The position numbers and the translations under genes were made by a program. DNA of 21,976 bases from a virus, in the IMG/VR virus record IMGVR_UViG_3300044995_000405, positions 1 through 21,976 of that record. One strand, written 5' to 3'. A model generated the notes under the pieces. It had not been told where the DNA came from. It was given only the letters and a program-made list of their open reading frames with translations, and searched no databases. Shown piece after piece: positions 1-7,250 of the stretch (within the stretch, counting starts at the first letter, position 1; each line of letters opens with the position of its first letter).

Positions 1-1
1 T

Positions 2-502
2 TGGGGTAGAGTATTGACCAACAGCACGCGAGGCAGTGCCTCGACAGCGAGCGCGCACAGGGCAAGGATGAAACTCCTCGGATGGTGGCATGATAGGCTC
101 ACGCGCGTGCAGATTGATCGCACGGACGGCATCGAGGCGATTCGGTATTGGGACACGCCCGAGACGTTCTTTTACATAGACCCGCCGTACGTGTGGAGCG
201 CCAGAAAGAGCGGCGCGTATAAATGCGAAGTGGACGACGAATACCACCAGCAGCTGACCGCGGCGCTCCTCGAGGTGCGTGGGATGGTCATGCTGTCCGG
301 CTACGCGAATGACATCTACGCGCAGCTGGAGCACATGGGGTGGCGACGATACGAGCTGAGGACGACGTGCTCCGCGGCAGCGCGCACGCGCGTGAGCGGA
401 ATACTTGGTCATGGTTCGGCGAAATCCAGGGTGCCGCGCACTGAATGCATCTGGATCAACTACGAACCGCCAGCGACCGCGGCTCGTACTGTCAAATCGT
501 AA
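2..502 (+). CDS. DNA adenine methylase (D12 class), C-terminal part
   Basis: The reading frame is open from the window edge, so the start lies upstream and only about 166 codons are visible; a TTG at 14 is probably not the true start. The catalytic DPPY motif (in FFYIDPPYV) is present. It is followed by the pattern usual in phage N6-adenine methyltransferases: a helix (YHQQLTAALLEVRG), the strand VMLSGY, and a C-terminal ECIWINYEP. By family knowledge it transfers a methyl group from S-adenosylmethionine to adenine in DNA, giving protection from host restriction or marking phage DNA. The AdoMet-binding N-terminal motif is outside the window. Its 3' end overlaps the end of the oppositely oriented terminase by 11 bp, with no room for a terminator between them. 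Confidence 0.9.
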   Translation, partial: WGRVLTNSTRGSASTASAHRARMKLLGWWHDRLTRVQIDRTDGIEAIRYWDTPETFFYIDPPYVWSARKSGAYKCEVDDEYHQQLTAALLEVRGMVMLSGYANDIYAQLEHMGWRRYELRTTCSAAARTRVSGILGHGSAKSRVPRTECIWINYEPPATAARTVKS

Positions 503-1880
503 TCCCGCAGTCCTCACCGCGCCGGGCACCGTAATACGCGAGCATCATCGCGGACACGCTGTCGGGCAGATGCCCGCGGCCGAAGAGATCATCCCACCTC
601 GCACCACGATGCTCGCCAACGAGTGATGTGATGCGCGGCATGACCACATCGCCGCGCTCAAGACCGCGGATGTAATCCGAGATAAGCCGCGTGCGCGTCT
701 TTTCGGAAAACACCACACCCGTCGAAGGCACGCCAAGCGCGCCGTGTACTACATCGCCGATGCCGGTGCGGTCGTGGTAGACGTGTGCGCGGTAGCGGCG
801 CGAAAGCTCCTCCGCGCGCTGGACCTGCTCAAGCCACGCGATCCGGCGCATACGATGGTACGCGACCACCCGGTACGGCTTCCGATCGCATCTGAGTACG
901 ACCATCACCGTGGCGTGCTCGCTTCGCGCCCAGTCCACACCGACGACGTAATATCCGCGTTCGTGGTACTCTTCGCACACCACCAAGCGGCCGCGGTCGT
1001 CGAGCTCGCGCCCGGGCAACAGCACGCGCTCCCACACGCCCGGGTCGATCGCCGCGTTTTCCGGCACGATCTCGCCAAGCTCGTATTCGATCCGCCAGAC
1101 GTGCTCGGGCACAGTGGCGCGCATGCGATCGAGTGCTGCGCGATCGAGCCAGCCGTGCGGTGCTACCACCTCGCGCCAGCAGTACTCGTAGACGCGCCAG
1201 CCCTGGTCGCGTGCGCGATCCAGCATGTATCGCATGCCGCCTTCGGCGTACTGCATCGTGGAGACCGCGAGCACGCCGCTTCGCACGCGACCTCGATCCA
1301 TGGGCTGGCCTAGCGCCGCGTCGATTAGCTCGCGCTCGATCTCGTCCACCTCATCGAGGATGAGCCGCTGCGGGTGTGGTCCGCGCACCGAGCGCGACGA
1401 AGCGGCAAGTGCGCGGATGGTGGCGCCGTTGGCAAGCGCCGTCTTTCGTCGCGTCGGCTCGCCCACGATCACGCGCCGCAAAATCTCCGACCGCTCCCAC
1501 ATCGCGCGCATGTGCTCGTGCACGCGCTCCGATTGCTCGGCAGATCCGCCGAGGATGGTCACGTCCGCACCGAGTGCTGCCGCAGATACGATCCCCAGAG
1601 CAGCGGCCATGTAGGTCTTTCCCGCGCCACGCGAAGCGCGCACGATGATGACCGGGTGCGCTGCGGTGAAGGCCTCGTGCGCGATCCTTAGCGGGCTCGT
1701 GTGATCATGCTCGCATATCGCATCAGCGAGCCGCACGCCGAGTACATCAGCGAGAAGGCGCGCGAAATCGGCGCGGCTGCTTGCGCGGTAACGCCGGTCA
1801 GTGTTTCGCGTCGTGGTCTTCGTGATCGAGGACGACGGTGAAGAGCTGCGCTCGGTCCTCGGTGCTTGCTCGGGCTGCAT
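492..1880 (-). CDS. terL: Terminase large subunit (TerL)
   Basis: This 462-residue protein is the ATP-driven motor and nuclease that packages phage DNA through the portal. The Walker A motif is at about residues 84-89 (RGAGKT) and the Walker B at 173-178 (LILDEV), with catalytic D176 and E177. The C-terminal RNase H-like nuclease carries the expected acidic residues D316 (VGVDWA), D370/D376 (HDRTGIGD) and D440 (LPDS). The ATG at 1880 is preceded by GAGGAG at proper spacing. This start places the first 27 codons inside the 3' end of the upstream gene in another frame, which may explain the odd Ser/Thr/Arg-rich N-terminus. It lies on the strand opposite to portal and head genes, which is unusual. 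The functional call is firm; the exact start is less so. Confidence 0.93.
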   Translation of the reverse strand: MQPEQAPRTERSSSPSSSITKTTTRNTDRRYRASSRADFARLLADVLGVRLADAICEHDHTSPLRIAHEAFTAAHPVIIVRASRGAGKTYMAAALGIVSAAALGADVTILGGSAEQSERVHEHMRAMWERSEILRRVIVGEPTRRKTALANGATIRALAASSRSVRGPHPQRLILDEVDEIERELIDAALGQPMDRGRVRSGVLAVSTMQYAEGGMRYMLDRARDQGWRVYEYCWREVVAPHGWLDRAALDRMRATVPEHVWRIEYELGEIVPENAAIDPGVWERVLLPGRELDDRGRLVVCEEYHERGYYVVGVDWARSEHATVMVVLRCDRKPYRVVAYHRMRRIAWLEQVQRAEELSRRYRAHVYHDRTGIGDVVHGALGVPSTGVVFSEKTRTRLISDYIRGLERGDVVMPRITSLVGEHRGARWDDLFGRGHLPDSVSAMMLAYYGARRGEDCGITI

Positions 1881-2208
1881 GCTCTCGCTCCTCGATCTGG
1901 TGGAGTCGCTCGATGAGCGCGATTAGTGCGCGTGTCGAGTCCTCGCACAGGCGATGCGCAAGCTCGATGCGATGGTGCTCGTGGCGGACCTTGATCGCGA
2001 GCGCGCGGCGAAGATGCAGTGCGCGGCCACGCACGCGCTTGATTTTCTCGGGCTCCGCTAGCAGAGCCGCTTCCACATCCGCGGCCATGCGCTCCGCATC
2101 GCTTTTCGCCAGCATCCGCCGCATTGCACGCGTTGCGCGGTCGATGTCTGCGATTCGGCGCCAGATCGCGGCCTGCAGGCGCTCTTTTTCGCTCAGCATG
2201 TCAAGCAT
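1798..2208 (-). CDS. Helical protein upstream of terminase; possible small terminase subunit
   Basis: I do not recognise this 136-residue protein by motif. It is rich in Arg, Glu, Ala and Leu and reads as nearly all alpha-helix with coiled-coil character, notably near the start and in ALIALIERLHQIEEREHAARA. Its place directly before terL is where small terminase subunits (DNA-recognition proteins) usually sit, so that role is a context-based guess; no clear helix-turn-helix is visible. The ATG at 2208 is chosen, with GAGG about 10 nt upstream; a TTG at 2235 would add nine residues. A second ATG lies three codons in, and the heptamer CTTGACA lies between the two. The gene overlaps terL by 83 bp. 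Confidence 0.6.
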   Translation of the reverse strand: MLDMLSEKERLQAAIWRRIADIDRATRAMRRMLAKSDAERMAADVEAALLAEPEKIKRVRGRALHLRRALAIKVRHEHHRIELAHRLCEDSTRALIALIERLHQIEEREHAARASTEDRAQLFTVVLDHEDHDAKH

Positions 2209-2251
2209 GATACGCGGAGCCTCGCCAAGTGGCAAGACTCCGTGGGAGAGT

Positions 2252-2312
2252 GGGTGGGCCGGGGTGCGCTACAATGGGCGTGTCGTGCGCGGTCGGACAA
2301 GCCGGCCCACCC
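2252..2312. repeat. Perfect 11-bp inverted repeat around a -10-like box
   Basis: GGGTGGGCCGG at 2252-2262 is exactly complementary in reverse to CCGGCCCACCC at 2302-2312, with a 39-nt spacer. The spacer contains TACAAT at 2270-2275. The arms could be paired operator half-sites or the stem of a long hairpin in a leader transcript. The right arm ends 4 nt before the Shine-Dalgarno of the first rightward gene. Confidence 0.7.
2270..2275 (+). promoter_or_regulatory. Possible -10 box for the head operon
   Basis: TACAAT differs from the sigma-70 TATAAT consensus at one base and stands out in this GC-rich DNA. It lies 55 nt before the first rightward start codon. The expected -35 position (around 2247-2252) has no TTGACA-like match, so an activator or non-canonical sigma factor would be needed. 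This is a weak call. Confidence 0.3.
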
Positions 2313-2330
2313 GTCGAAAGGAGGATAGTG

Positions 2331-2474
2331 ATGGGATTATGCTGGTGCCACATTTGCGTGCGGATGTCAAGTATCGCACCGCGATGCTTGCGAACTCGCG
2401 CGCCGTGTGCATACTGTGGCAAGCATGGGTCTACTCGATCGCTGGCGGGAGGTGAGAGCGCAGCGCAGGCGTGA
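2331..2474 (+). CDS. Small Cys-rich zinc-knuckle-like protein
   Basis: This gene of 47 codons has one of the best ribosome-binding sites in the window (AAAGGAGG, 6 nt before ATG). The protein has six cysteines at residues 4, 6, 9, 19, 26 and 29, including two CxxC pairs (CHIC and CAYCGKH), plus His7 and His32. That spacing suggests a small zinc-binding fold, but the metal is inferred. It is the first gene of the rightward operon. Its last 50 bp overlap the portal start in a different frame, so portal translation is probably coupled to it. Its function is unknown; tiny Cys-rich proteins near terminase and portal genes are known in other phages. Confidence 0.65.
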   Translation: MGLCWCHICVRMSSIAPRCLRTRAPCAYCGKHGSTRSLAGGESAAQA

Positions 2475-3666
2475 GTCAAGTCGCCAGCGTGAGCCGCAAG
2501 TGATCTCGGTCGCGTTCGGTGGCAATCGCTTTCTCGCACCGATCTTCGCGGTCAATCGCCTCGACTTGATCGCGCAGCACCCGCTCGTGATCGCTTGCCT
2601 CGACGCGATCGGCGCGCTTGCTGGTGCAGCTCGCCCGATGATGCGACTGCGGGGTGTGCCGCAGGATCAGCACCCGCTGCTTGCGCTTCTCTGGCGGCCC
2701 ATGCCGCAGATGGACTGGGCGCAGTGGGTGCGGGTGCTGGTGGCGCAGTGGTGGCTCACGGGCCGCATCGCATGCGAGCGTGGCCGCGATCAGGCGGGCA
2801 TCCTGCGCCAGCTCATCCCGCTTCCCGCGGGACGTATCGCAGAGCGATATGATCAGACAACCGGGGACTTCGCGGGCATCACGATCACGCGCGTCGACGG
2901 ACGCGAAGTAGTGCTCGCCGCGGAAGACGTGCTCTGGGCAATCAACCGCAGGCCGGATGATCCGTCGCGTCCTTGGTCGCGTGCAGATGCGCTGGAGACA
3001 GTGATCCGCATGGACACTTCACTCATGCAGTACATCGCCGACGTCACCGCGCAGGGAATGATCCGCGGGGCGCTTGTGACGAAAGAGGAGACCACGCCCG
3101 AGAAGCGCGAGAGCATTCGCGAGCGGTGGGATCTCGCCTTCGGTGCCGGCGCTATGAGCAAGGCGACCACTCCCATCATCGACGGCACACGCGCGGAATA
3201 CGTGCGAATCGGTGTTGCGCCCAGCGAGGTTGATCCGGGCGCGCTACTCGCGCACGTAGAGTCTCGCATCTGCGGCGTGCTCGGCGTGCCGCCGATTGTC
3301 GTGTCGGCGAAAATCGGTCTCGATCGCTCGACGTACGCGAACTACCGCGAGGCGCGGCTCAGGATGTGGTCCGACACCGTGGTGCCGTGGCTCACCCAGC
3401 TCGCGCAGGTGATCGAGGCGCAGCTCGCGCCGGAGTTCAACCTCCGCGCGGAAGATGTAGAGATCACATACGACTTTGACGCAGTGCCGGGTCTCGACGA
3501 GTCTCGCGAATCGCAATGGCAGCGCGCGGTCCAGGGCTGGCGTGAACAACTGTTAACCCGCAACGAGGCGCGTGCTCTCCTGGGCTACGCGCGCGATGAA
3601 CAAGGGGAGGTGTATCGTGGCTCGATCAACGACATCACTGAGCCTGCTGCTATTACTAGCGAGTAG
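2425..3666 (+). CDS. Portal protein (HK97 family)
   Basis: This 413-residue protein forms the dodecameric ring at one capsid vertex through which DNA is packaged and the tail attaches. The N-terminus MGLLDRWRE, the early segment HPLVIACLDAIGALAG, the central DVLWAIN-type strand and the C-terminal region with GVLGVPPIVV, STYANYREA and LLTRNEARALLG are typical of the HK97-type portal family. ATG 2425 was chosen over the upstream GTG at 2407 because its N-terminus matches the family. Neither has a good Shine-Dalgarno, and translation is likely coupled to the overlapping Cys-rich gene. The C-terminal 17 codons overlap the next gene. Confidence 0.93.
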   Translation: MGLLDRWREVRAQRRRESSRQREPQVISVAFGGNRFLAPIFAVNRLDLIAQHPLVIACLDAIGALAGAARPMMRLRGVPQDQHPLLALLWRPMPQMDWAQWVRVLVAQWWLTGRIACERGRDQAGILRQLIPLPAGRIAERYDQTTGDFAGITITRVDGREVVLAAEDVLWAINRRPDDPSRPWSRADALETVIRMDTSLMQYIADVTAQGMIRGALVTKEETTPEKRESIRERWDLAFGAGAMSKATTPIIDGTRAEYVRIGVAPSEVDPGALLAHVESRICGVLGVPPIVVSAKIGLDRSTYANYREARLRMWSDTVVPWLTQLAQVIEAQLAPEFNLRAEDVEITYDFDAVPGLDESRESQWQRAVQGWREQLLTRNEARALLGYARDEQGEVYRGSINDITEPAAITSE

Positions 3667-3997
3667 CGCTGCGCTTGCGCGGCCGTTCGACGCGGAGATC
3701 GATCACGTCTACGACGTGCGCGAGTCGTACGCGGTCGTCTACGACGGGCGCACGATCACATCGGCGCAGGCGAGCTGCTCGCTTGTGCGTGAGCGCACGC
3801 AGGACTCTGCACCGTCGGCGATGATCGTCGCAGGCCCGCAAATCACCGCACCGCAGGTCGTGGGCATTACGATCGAGCCCGGGCAGCAGCGCTTGGGCAA
3901 CGTGTACTGGTGCCGCGTGCGCGGCGTCGACTCCGCGGGCAACACACCCACGGCTGAGATTCTCCTGCGCGTCGTGCGCCCGGAGCCGCGACGATGA
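3617..3997 (+). CDS. Exported small beta-rich protein within the head module
   Basis: The GTG start has GGGGAGG 6 nt upstream and lies inside the portal gene (50-bp overlap). The first 21 residues form a textbook Sec signal peptide: Arg3, a hydrophobic run LSLLLLLASSAA, and an ALA cleavage site before RPFD. The mature part (about 105 residues) is rich in beta-strand and has two cysteines, one before SLVRER and one in the YWCRVRG strand. Its shape (ITSA.C..., then GNVYWCRVRGVDSAGN....ILLRVV) resembles the small Ig-like adaptor proteins that phages encode in the head and tail region. A signal peptide on such a protein is unexpected. It could be a virion adaptor that has gained export, or a periplasmic protein acting on the host. 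Function not assigned. Confidence 0.7.
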   Translation: MARSTTSLSLLLLLASSAALARPFDAEIDHVYDVRESYAVVYDGRTITSAQASCSLVRERTQDSAPSAMIVAGPQITAPQVVGITIEPGQQRLGNVYWCRVRGVDSAGNTPTAEILLRVVRPEPRR

Positions 3998-4332
3998 GGG
4001 AAGTGATTACACCGCGACGAGGCGAGGGGCCCGAGTACTCGCATATCGAGCTTTACCGCGCGGCACCGGGAGAGCTCGTGTTCGTCGTGCGCGTCGAGGG
4101 GGATGCGCTCGCCGACATCACATCCGCCGAGATGCGCATCTATCCGCACATCGGCTCACCGCCGGTGGCAACGCTCGCTGCCGCGATCTACGGCGATCCG
4201 CCAGAGGTGCGCATCAGCAACTTCGCGCCACTCGCTGGCCTTCAGCGCGGCGCGTACTGGTACACACTCATCGTCAACACGACCGAGTACGGCCCGGATG
4301 TCGTGCTGCACGGGCCGCTGCTTCTTCGCTGA
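3994..4332 (+). CDS. Small beta-sandwich phage protein (BppU-N-like)
   Basis: The ATG overlaps the preceding stop (ATGA), pointing to coupled translation. The 112-residue product alternates short beta-strands and ends with a W/Y-rich GAYWYTLIVNT strand, a turn, and HGPLLLR. This resembles the small Ig-like domains found at the N-terminus of baseplate or fibre proteins (BppU-type) and encoded as single-domain proteins in many siphoviruses. The similarity is by pattern only. No signal peptide is present, unlike its upstream neighbour, so it is probably cytoplasmic and part of the virion. It could also be a head-decoration or tail-fibre adaptor. Confidence 0.6.
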   Translation: MREVITPRRGEGPEYSHIELYRAAPGELVFVVRVEGDALADITSAEMRIYPHIGSPPVATLAAAIYGDPPEVRISNFAPLAGLQRGAYWYTLIVNTTEYGPDVVLHGPLLLR

Positions 4333-5105
4333 TGGACACGCGCCGCATCCAGCAGCGCTACATGGAGGAGCTTGAAAAGGCGTTACTCAAGTCGCTGTCG
4401 CGGACCGCACAGCGCACGGCTCGCATGTCAGAGTTCCGCGGACTTGTGACTGCGATCGCCGGCGGAGACATCGAGCGCGCGCGCGAGCTCATGGACGCGC
4501 TACCGCTCGACCGAGATGTGACCCACACGCTTCGGCGTATACTTGCGCAGGCCGCGAAAGCCGGGATCACGACCGCGCGCATGGAGATCCGCCGCGGTCC
4601 GACGATCGATGCCGAGCCGATCATCCGCGACGCAGAGGAGCGCGGCGCAAAGCTGATCGTGCAAATACGCCGCGAGCTTCGCGAGCAGATCCGCGACATC
4701 ATCGCGGAGGGGATAGACTACGGGCTCCCTGCGACGGACATCGCGGCTGAGATCGCATCACCGATTCCGCTCGCCCCGCGCCAGCGCGCCGCTGTGCGTC
4801 GATTCGCGGAGAGTGGTGCGTCGGCGAAACAGATCGCGCGCTACATGGACGAACTTCGCTGGGCGCGTGCGCTGATGATCGCGCGCACCGAGGTGTCGGG
4901 CGCAATACATCGCGCGCGCCTCGATCTCGCCAAGCGCGCGGAGCGCGACCTGATGTGGTCGACAGCCGATGACGAACTTGCCTGCGAGATTTGCGAGCCA
5001 CTCGATCGCACGACTGTAAGTCCAGGCGAAGAATTCGCCCCAGACATCACATCACCACCGGCTCACCCGAACTGCCGCTGCACTACGATTCTCGTGGAGC
5101 CCTAG
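4332..5105 (+). CDS. Minor head protein, SPP1 gp7/Mu gpF-like
   Basis: This 257-residue protein starts in the TGATG overlap with the previous stop. The C-terminal part carries the family signature: an ARTEVSGAIHRAR helix, then MWSTADDELACEICEPLD, and finally PPAHPNCRC. The Cys pair CEIC and the HPNCRC end are the conserved features of phage head-morphogenesis proteins of the Mu gpF family. The N-terminal 150 residues are long amphipathic helices. Members bind the portal and are carried inside the capsid in low copy, helping head assembly and sometimes DNA ejection. The position between portal and protease fits. No toxin or ADP-ribosyltransferase extension, seen in some relatives, is present. 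Confidence 0.85.
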   Translation: MDTRRIQQRYMEELEKALLKSLSRTAQRTARMSEFRGLVTAIAGGDIERARELMDALPLDRDVTHTLRRILAQAAKAGITTARMEIRRGPTIDAEPIIRDAEERGAKLIVQIRRELREQIRDIIAEGIDYGLPATDIAAEIASPIPLAPRQRAAVRRFAESGASAKQIARYMDELRWARALMIARTEVSGAIHRARLDLAKRAERDLMWSTADDELACEICEPLDRTTVSPGEEFAPDITSPPAHPNCRCTTILVEP

Positions 5106-5111
5106 CGAATC

Positions 5112-5699
5112 TTGACAAGCGCACACTCTTCGTTCACCATCGCCGCCAAGATGCCGATCGTGGAAGGTATCGCACTCCGATACGACACGCCGATGACCCC
5201 GGGAGAAAGCGGGCTTGTCGTCGCTGTGGCTCCCGATGCGATGGTTTACGCCGACCTCGCGAAAGTGAAGCTGCTTCGCGATCACGAGACACTCATCGGG
5301 CAAATCCGCGACCTGGTGAGTGGGCCCGAGGCGCTCGCGTTTCGCGCGGAGATCGCGGACTCGCAGGACGGCCGCGACGCGTACGCGCTTGTCAAGTCGG
5401 GCGCACTTGTCGAGGCGAGCGTCGGATTTGCTCCGCTCGACGCGGAGCTTCGCCAAGGGATGTTTCTCTACGTGCGCCGCGCGCAGCTTGTGGAGATCTC
5501 TCTCGTCCCATGGGGTGCGAGTCCGGGCACGGCAGTCCGTGCGGCAGAAGGTGAACAAGCGTTAGGAATTGAGATTCCGCAGAAAATCGCGGCGTCGCAG
5601 CGAAGACGCCGCGCAATCGCAATTGCACAGGCAGTCATACTGCATGGAGGGTGGACAAATGCAGGACATCTTAGGACGGCTAGAAGCACTGCGCGCTGA
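5112..5699 (+). CDS. Prohead protease (HK97 family, S78-like)
   Basis: This protease cleaves the N-terminal delta domain of the capsid protein during head maturation. Visible family features are KLLRDHET with catalytic His58, GALVEASVGF with catalytic Ser103, and QLVEISLVPWGASPGT. Start: TTG 5112 lies 6 nt after the previous stop, has no Shine-Dalgarno and overlaps a CTTGACA heptamer. The next ATG (5151) would remove the first beta-strand, so TTG is kept with moderate trust. The last 45 residues are basic and probably an unstructured tail. The gene overlaps the capsid start by 41 bp. Confidence 0.88.
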   Translation: MTSAHSSFTIAAKMPIVEGIALRYDTPMTPGESGLVVAVAPDAMVYADLAKVKLLRDHETLIGQIRDLVSGPEALAFRAEIADSQDGRDAYALVKSGALVEASVGFAPLDAELRQGMFLYVRRAQLVEISLVPWGASPGTAVRAAEGEQALGIEIPQKIAASQRRRRAIAIAQAVILHGGWTNAGHLRTARSTAR

Positions 5700-6852
5700 G
5701 CTTGACCAAAAGCATGGCGAAGCCTGGCCGAGCGAGGCAATCGAAGCCTACGAGCGCGCAACCGCAGAAGTGCAGGCGCAGATCGAAGCATACCGAAAGC
5801 GCGCCGAGCAGCTCGAGCGCGAGCGCGAACTGCGAGCGCAAGCGGAGCAGCTGATGCGCGTCGAATCAAAGGCCGCGCGAGTGATGCCTGTCAAGGCCGA
5901 CGGCATCGACGAGATGCGGGCGTTGCGCGCATTCCTCGCAAACGGCACCGCCTCGCCTGAGGCGCTCCGCTACGTGCAAGCGGCAGCGCCGGGGGTCACG
6001 GGCGAAGGCTTTTTGGTGAGCCCGCAAGTCTCGCCGACGATCGCGACCGCAACACGGCCGTCCGCTGTGATGCGGCAGTACGTGTCGGTGCAGACCACAG
6101 GCAGTGACTCCTACATCGCACCGTTCGTTGTTCCCGACGTTGACGAGCCCAGCAAGGACGTCAAGGTCAAGTCGACGAAGGGCAGCGAGTACATTCCGGG
6201 TGCAACAATCGACGCGGTGCAGCAGTTGATCGAGCGAGCGAAGATCACGCTGCACACGTGGACCTCGAACGATGTCCTCGTGCACCCGCATGTGATCGCG
6301 GATTCGCAAAGCGACATCGAAGGCACGGTGTTGCGACTCCTCGCGGACACGTGGGGCGTCAAGGAAGACCGCGCGATCATCAAGGGCACAGGCAATGGCG
6401 AGCCGCTCGGCGTGCTCTCCGACGCCGCGGTCACCGTGGTGAACTCCGGCACCAACGGTCAAGTCACATACAACGGCCTCGTCGATGTGATGTCGGCAAT
6501 CAAAAGCGCGTACGCCTCGCGTGGCATCTGGGTGATGCACCGGCTCGCGAAAGCGCAGCTCTTGAAGCTCGCGGACTCGCAAGGCCGTCCGCTGTTCACG
6601 CCGGGCGAGCAGGTGACCACGCTCTTCGGTCGGCCAATCATCGAACTTGACCATGTCGAGGCGCCCGCGAATGGCGCGAAAAGCATCATCTTCGGCGACT
6701 TCTCGCAGTACATCCTGGTTGACCGTCAAGACCGGCAAATTCAGCGCTACACGGAGATTCGGCGGCCGTTCATCGCGGTAAACATGATGGGCCGAATTGG
6801 CGGCTTGCCGTTCTTCAGCGAAGCGTTCGCGGTTCTGCGACTTAGTGCGTAA
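5659..6852 (+). CDS. Major capsid protein (HK97 fold) with N-terminal delta domain
   Basis: ATG 5659 has GGAGGG 7 nt upstream; the frame is open 90 bp further upstream, but that part is the out-of-frame end of the protease gene. The 397-residue protein begins with about 75 residues of charged coiled coil (the scaffold-like delta domain cleaved by the protease). Family hallmarks follow: GEGFLVSPQVSPTI (N-arm), a long spine region, WVMHRLAKAQLLKLADSQGRPLF, TLFGRPIIE, a FGDFSQYILVDR strand (P-loop region), and IGGLPFFSEAFAVLRLS at the C-terminus. It forms the icosahedral shell. Confidence 0.95.
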   Translation: MQDILGRLEALRAELDQKHGEAWPSEAIEAYERATAEVQAQIEAYRKRAEQLERERELRAQAEQLMRVESKAARVMPVKADGIDEMRALRAFLANGTASPEALRYVQAAAPGVTGEGFLVSPQVSPTIATATRPSAVMRQYVSVQTTGSDSYIAPFVVPDVDEPSKDVKVKSTKGSEYIPGATIDAVQQLIERAKITLHTWTSNDVLVHPHVIADSQSDIEGTVLRLLADTWGVKEDRAIIKGTGNGEPLGVLSDAAVTVVNSGTNGQVTYNGLVDVMSAIKSAYASRGIWVMHRLAKAQLLKLADSQGRPLFTPGEQVTTLFGRPIIELDHVEAPANGAKSIIFGDFSQYILVDRQDRQIQRYTEIRRPFIAVNMMGRIGGLPFFSEAFAVLRLSA

Positions 6853-6863
6853 GGAGGTTGAGA

Positions 6864-7247
6864 ATGGTTCCGGTGAGCAGAGAACATGATGTCAAGATCG
6901 CACTGGCGCCGCAAGCAGTGACGTCCGCGACCGTACTCACGGGCGCTGCGATCGACACGAATGGACCATTCGTGACATTCGCGCTCGCGGCGAACTTGAC
7001 AGCGGGCACGGCGGCGCTCTCCGCCGTCGAGGCGAGCGACGATGGCAGCACGTGGACCGCGGTGGATCCGGCACTGATTCACGGCACGCTGCCCGCGGCT
7101 GCATCCGGCGGGACCGCGAAGGTCGGCGTGCATGCTGCGGCAGGGCTCAAGCTGCGCTGCAAGGTGCAAACGACCGGCGGAACTGTCGCGGGGACAGTCG
7201 CCGCGGTGGCGATTGTAGGGCCGGTGCCCAAGAGCGCGCAAGCGTAG
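6864..7247 (+). CDS. Capsid-adjacent small beta protein, possible decoration protein
   Basis: ATG 6864 has a full AAGGAGG 6 nt upstream; a TTG at 6858 lies too close to that site. The 127-residue product is rich in Ala, Gly, Thr and Val and reads as a beta-sandwich: TVLTGAAIDTNGPFVTFALAANLTAG, then SAVEASDDGSTWTAVD, then LKLRCKV and GTVAAVAIVGP. Proteins of this shape commonly sit right after the capsid gene in siphoviruses. A decoration or head-stabilising role is inferred from position and fold only. One cysteine. No signal peptide. Confidence 0.6.
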   Translation: MVPVSREHDVKIALAPQAVTSATVLTGAAIDTNGPFVTFALAANLTAGTAALSAVEASDDGSTWTAVDPALIHGTLPAAASGGTAKVGVHAAAGLKLRCKVQTTGGTVAGTVAAVAIVGPVPKSAQA

Positions 7248-7250
7248 GCG

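Larger units (their letters stand above)
2209..2330. promoter_or_regulatory. Divergent intergenic region between terminase and portal units
   Basis: This 122-bp gap between the outward-facing terminase unit and head operon must hold, or pass on, control for both sides. It contains an 11-bp inverted repeat, a TACAAT box and a strong Shine-Dalgarno (AAAGGAGG at 2317-2324) for the rightward gene. No convincing TTGACA-type -35 box was found on either strand. Confidence 0.5.

Noticed and set aside
492-502. Possible bidirectional terminator between methylase and terL
   Set aside because: The genes overlap by 11 bp and no hairpin with a T-run was seen.
744-1313. A 189-codon open frame on the plus strand inside terL
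   Set aside because: Antisense to well-supported terminase coding sequence with Walker motifs.
2224-2233. Small palindrome GCCAAGTGGC before the leftward unit
   Set aside because: Four-base arms are too short to support as an operator or terminator.
5866-6738. A 290-codon minus-strand frame opposite the capsid gene
   Set aside because: His/Arg/Asp-rich antisense product; the capsid gene is clear.
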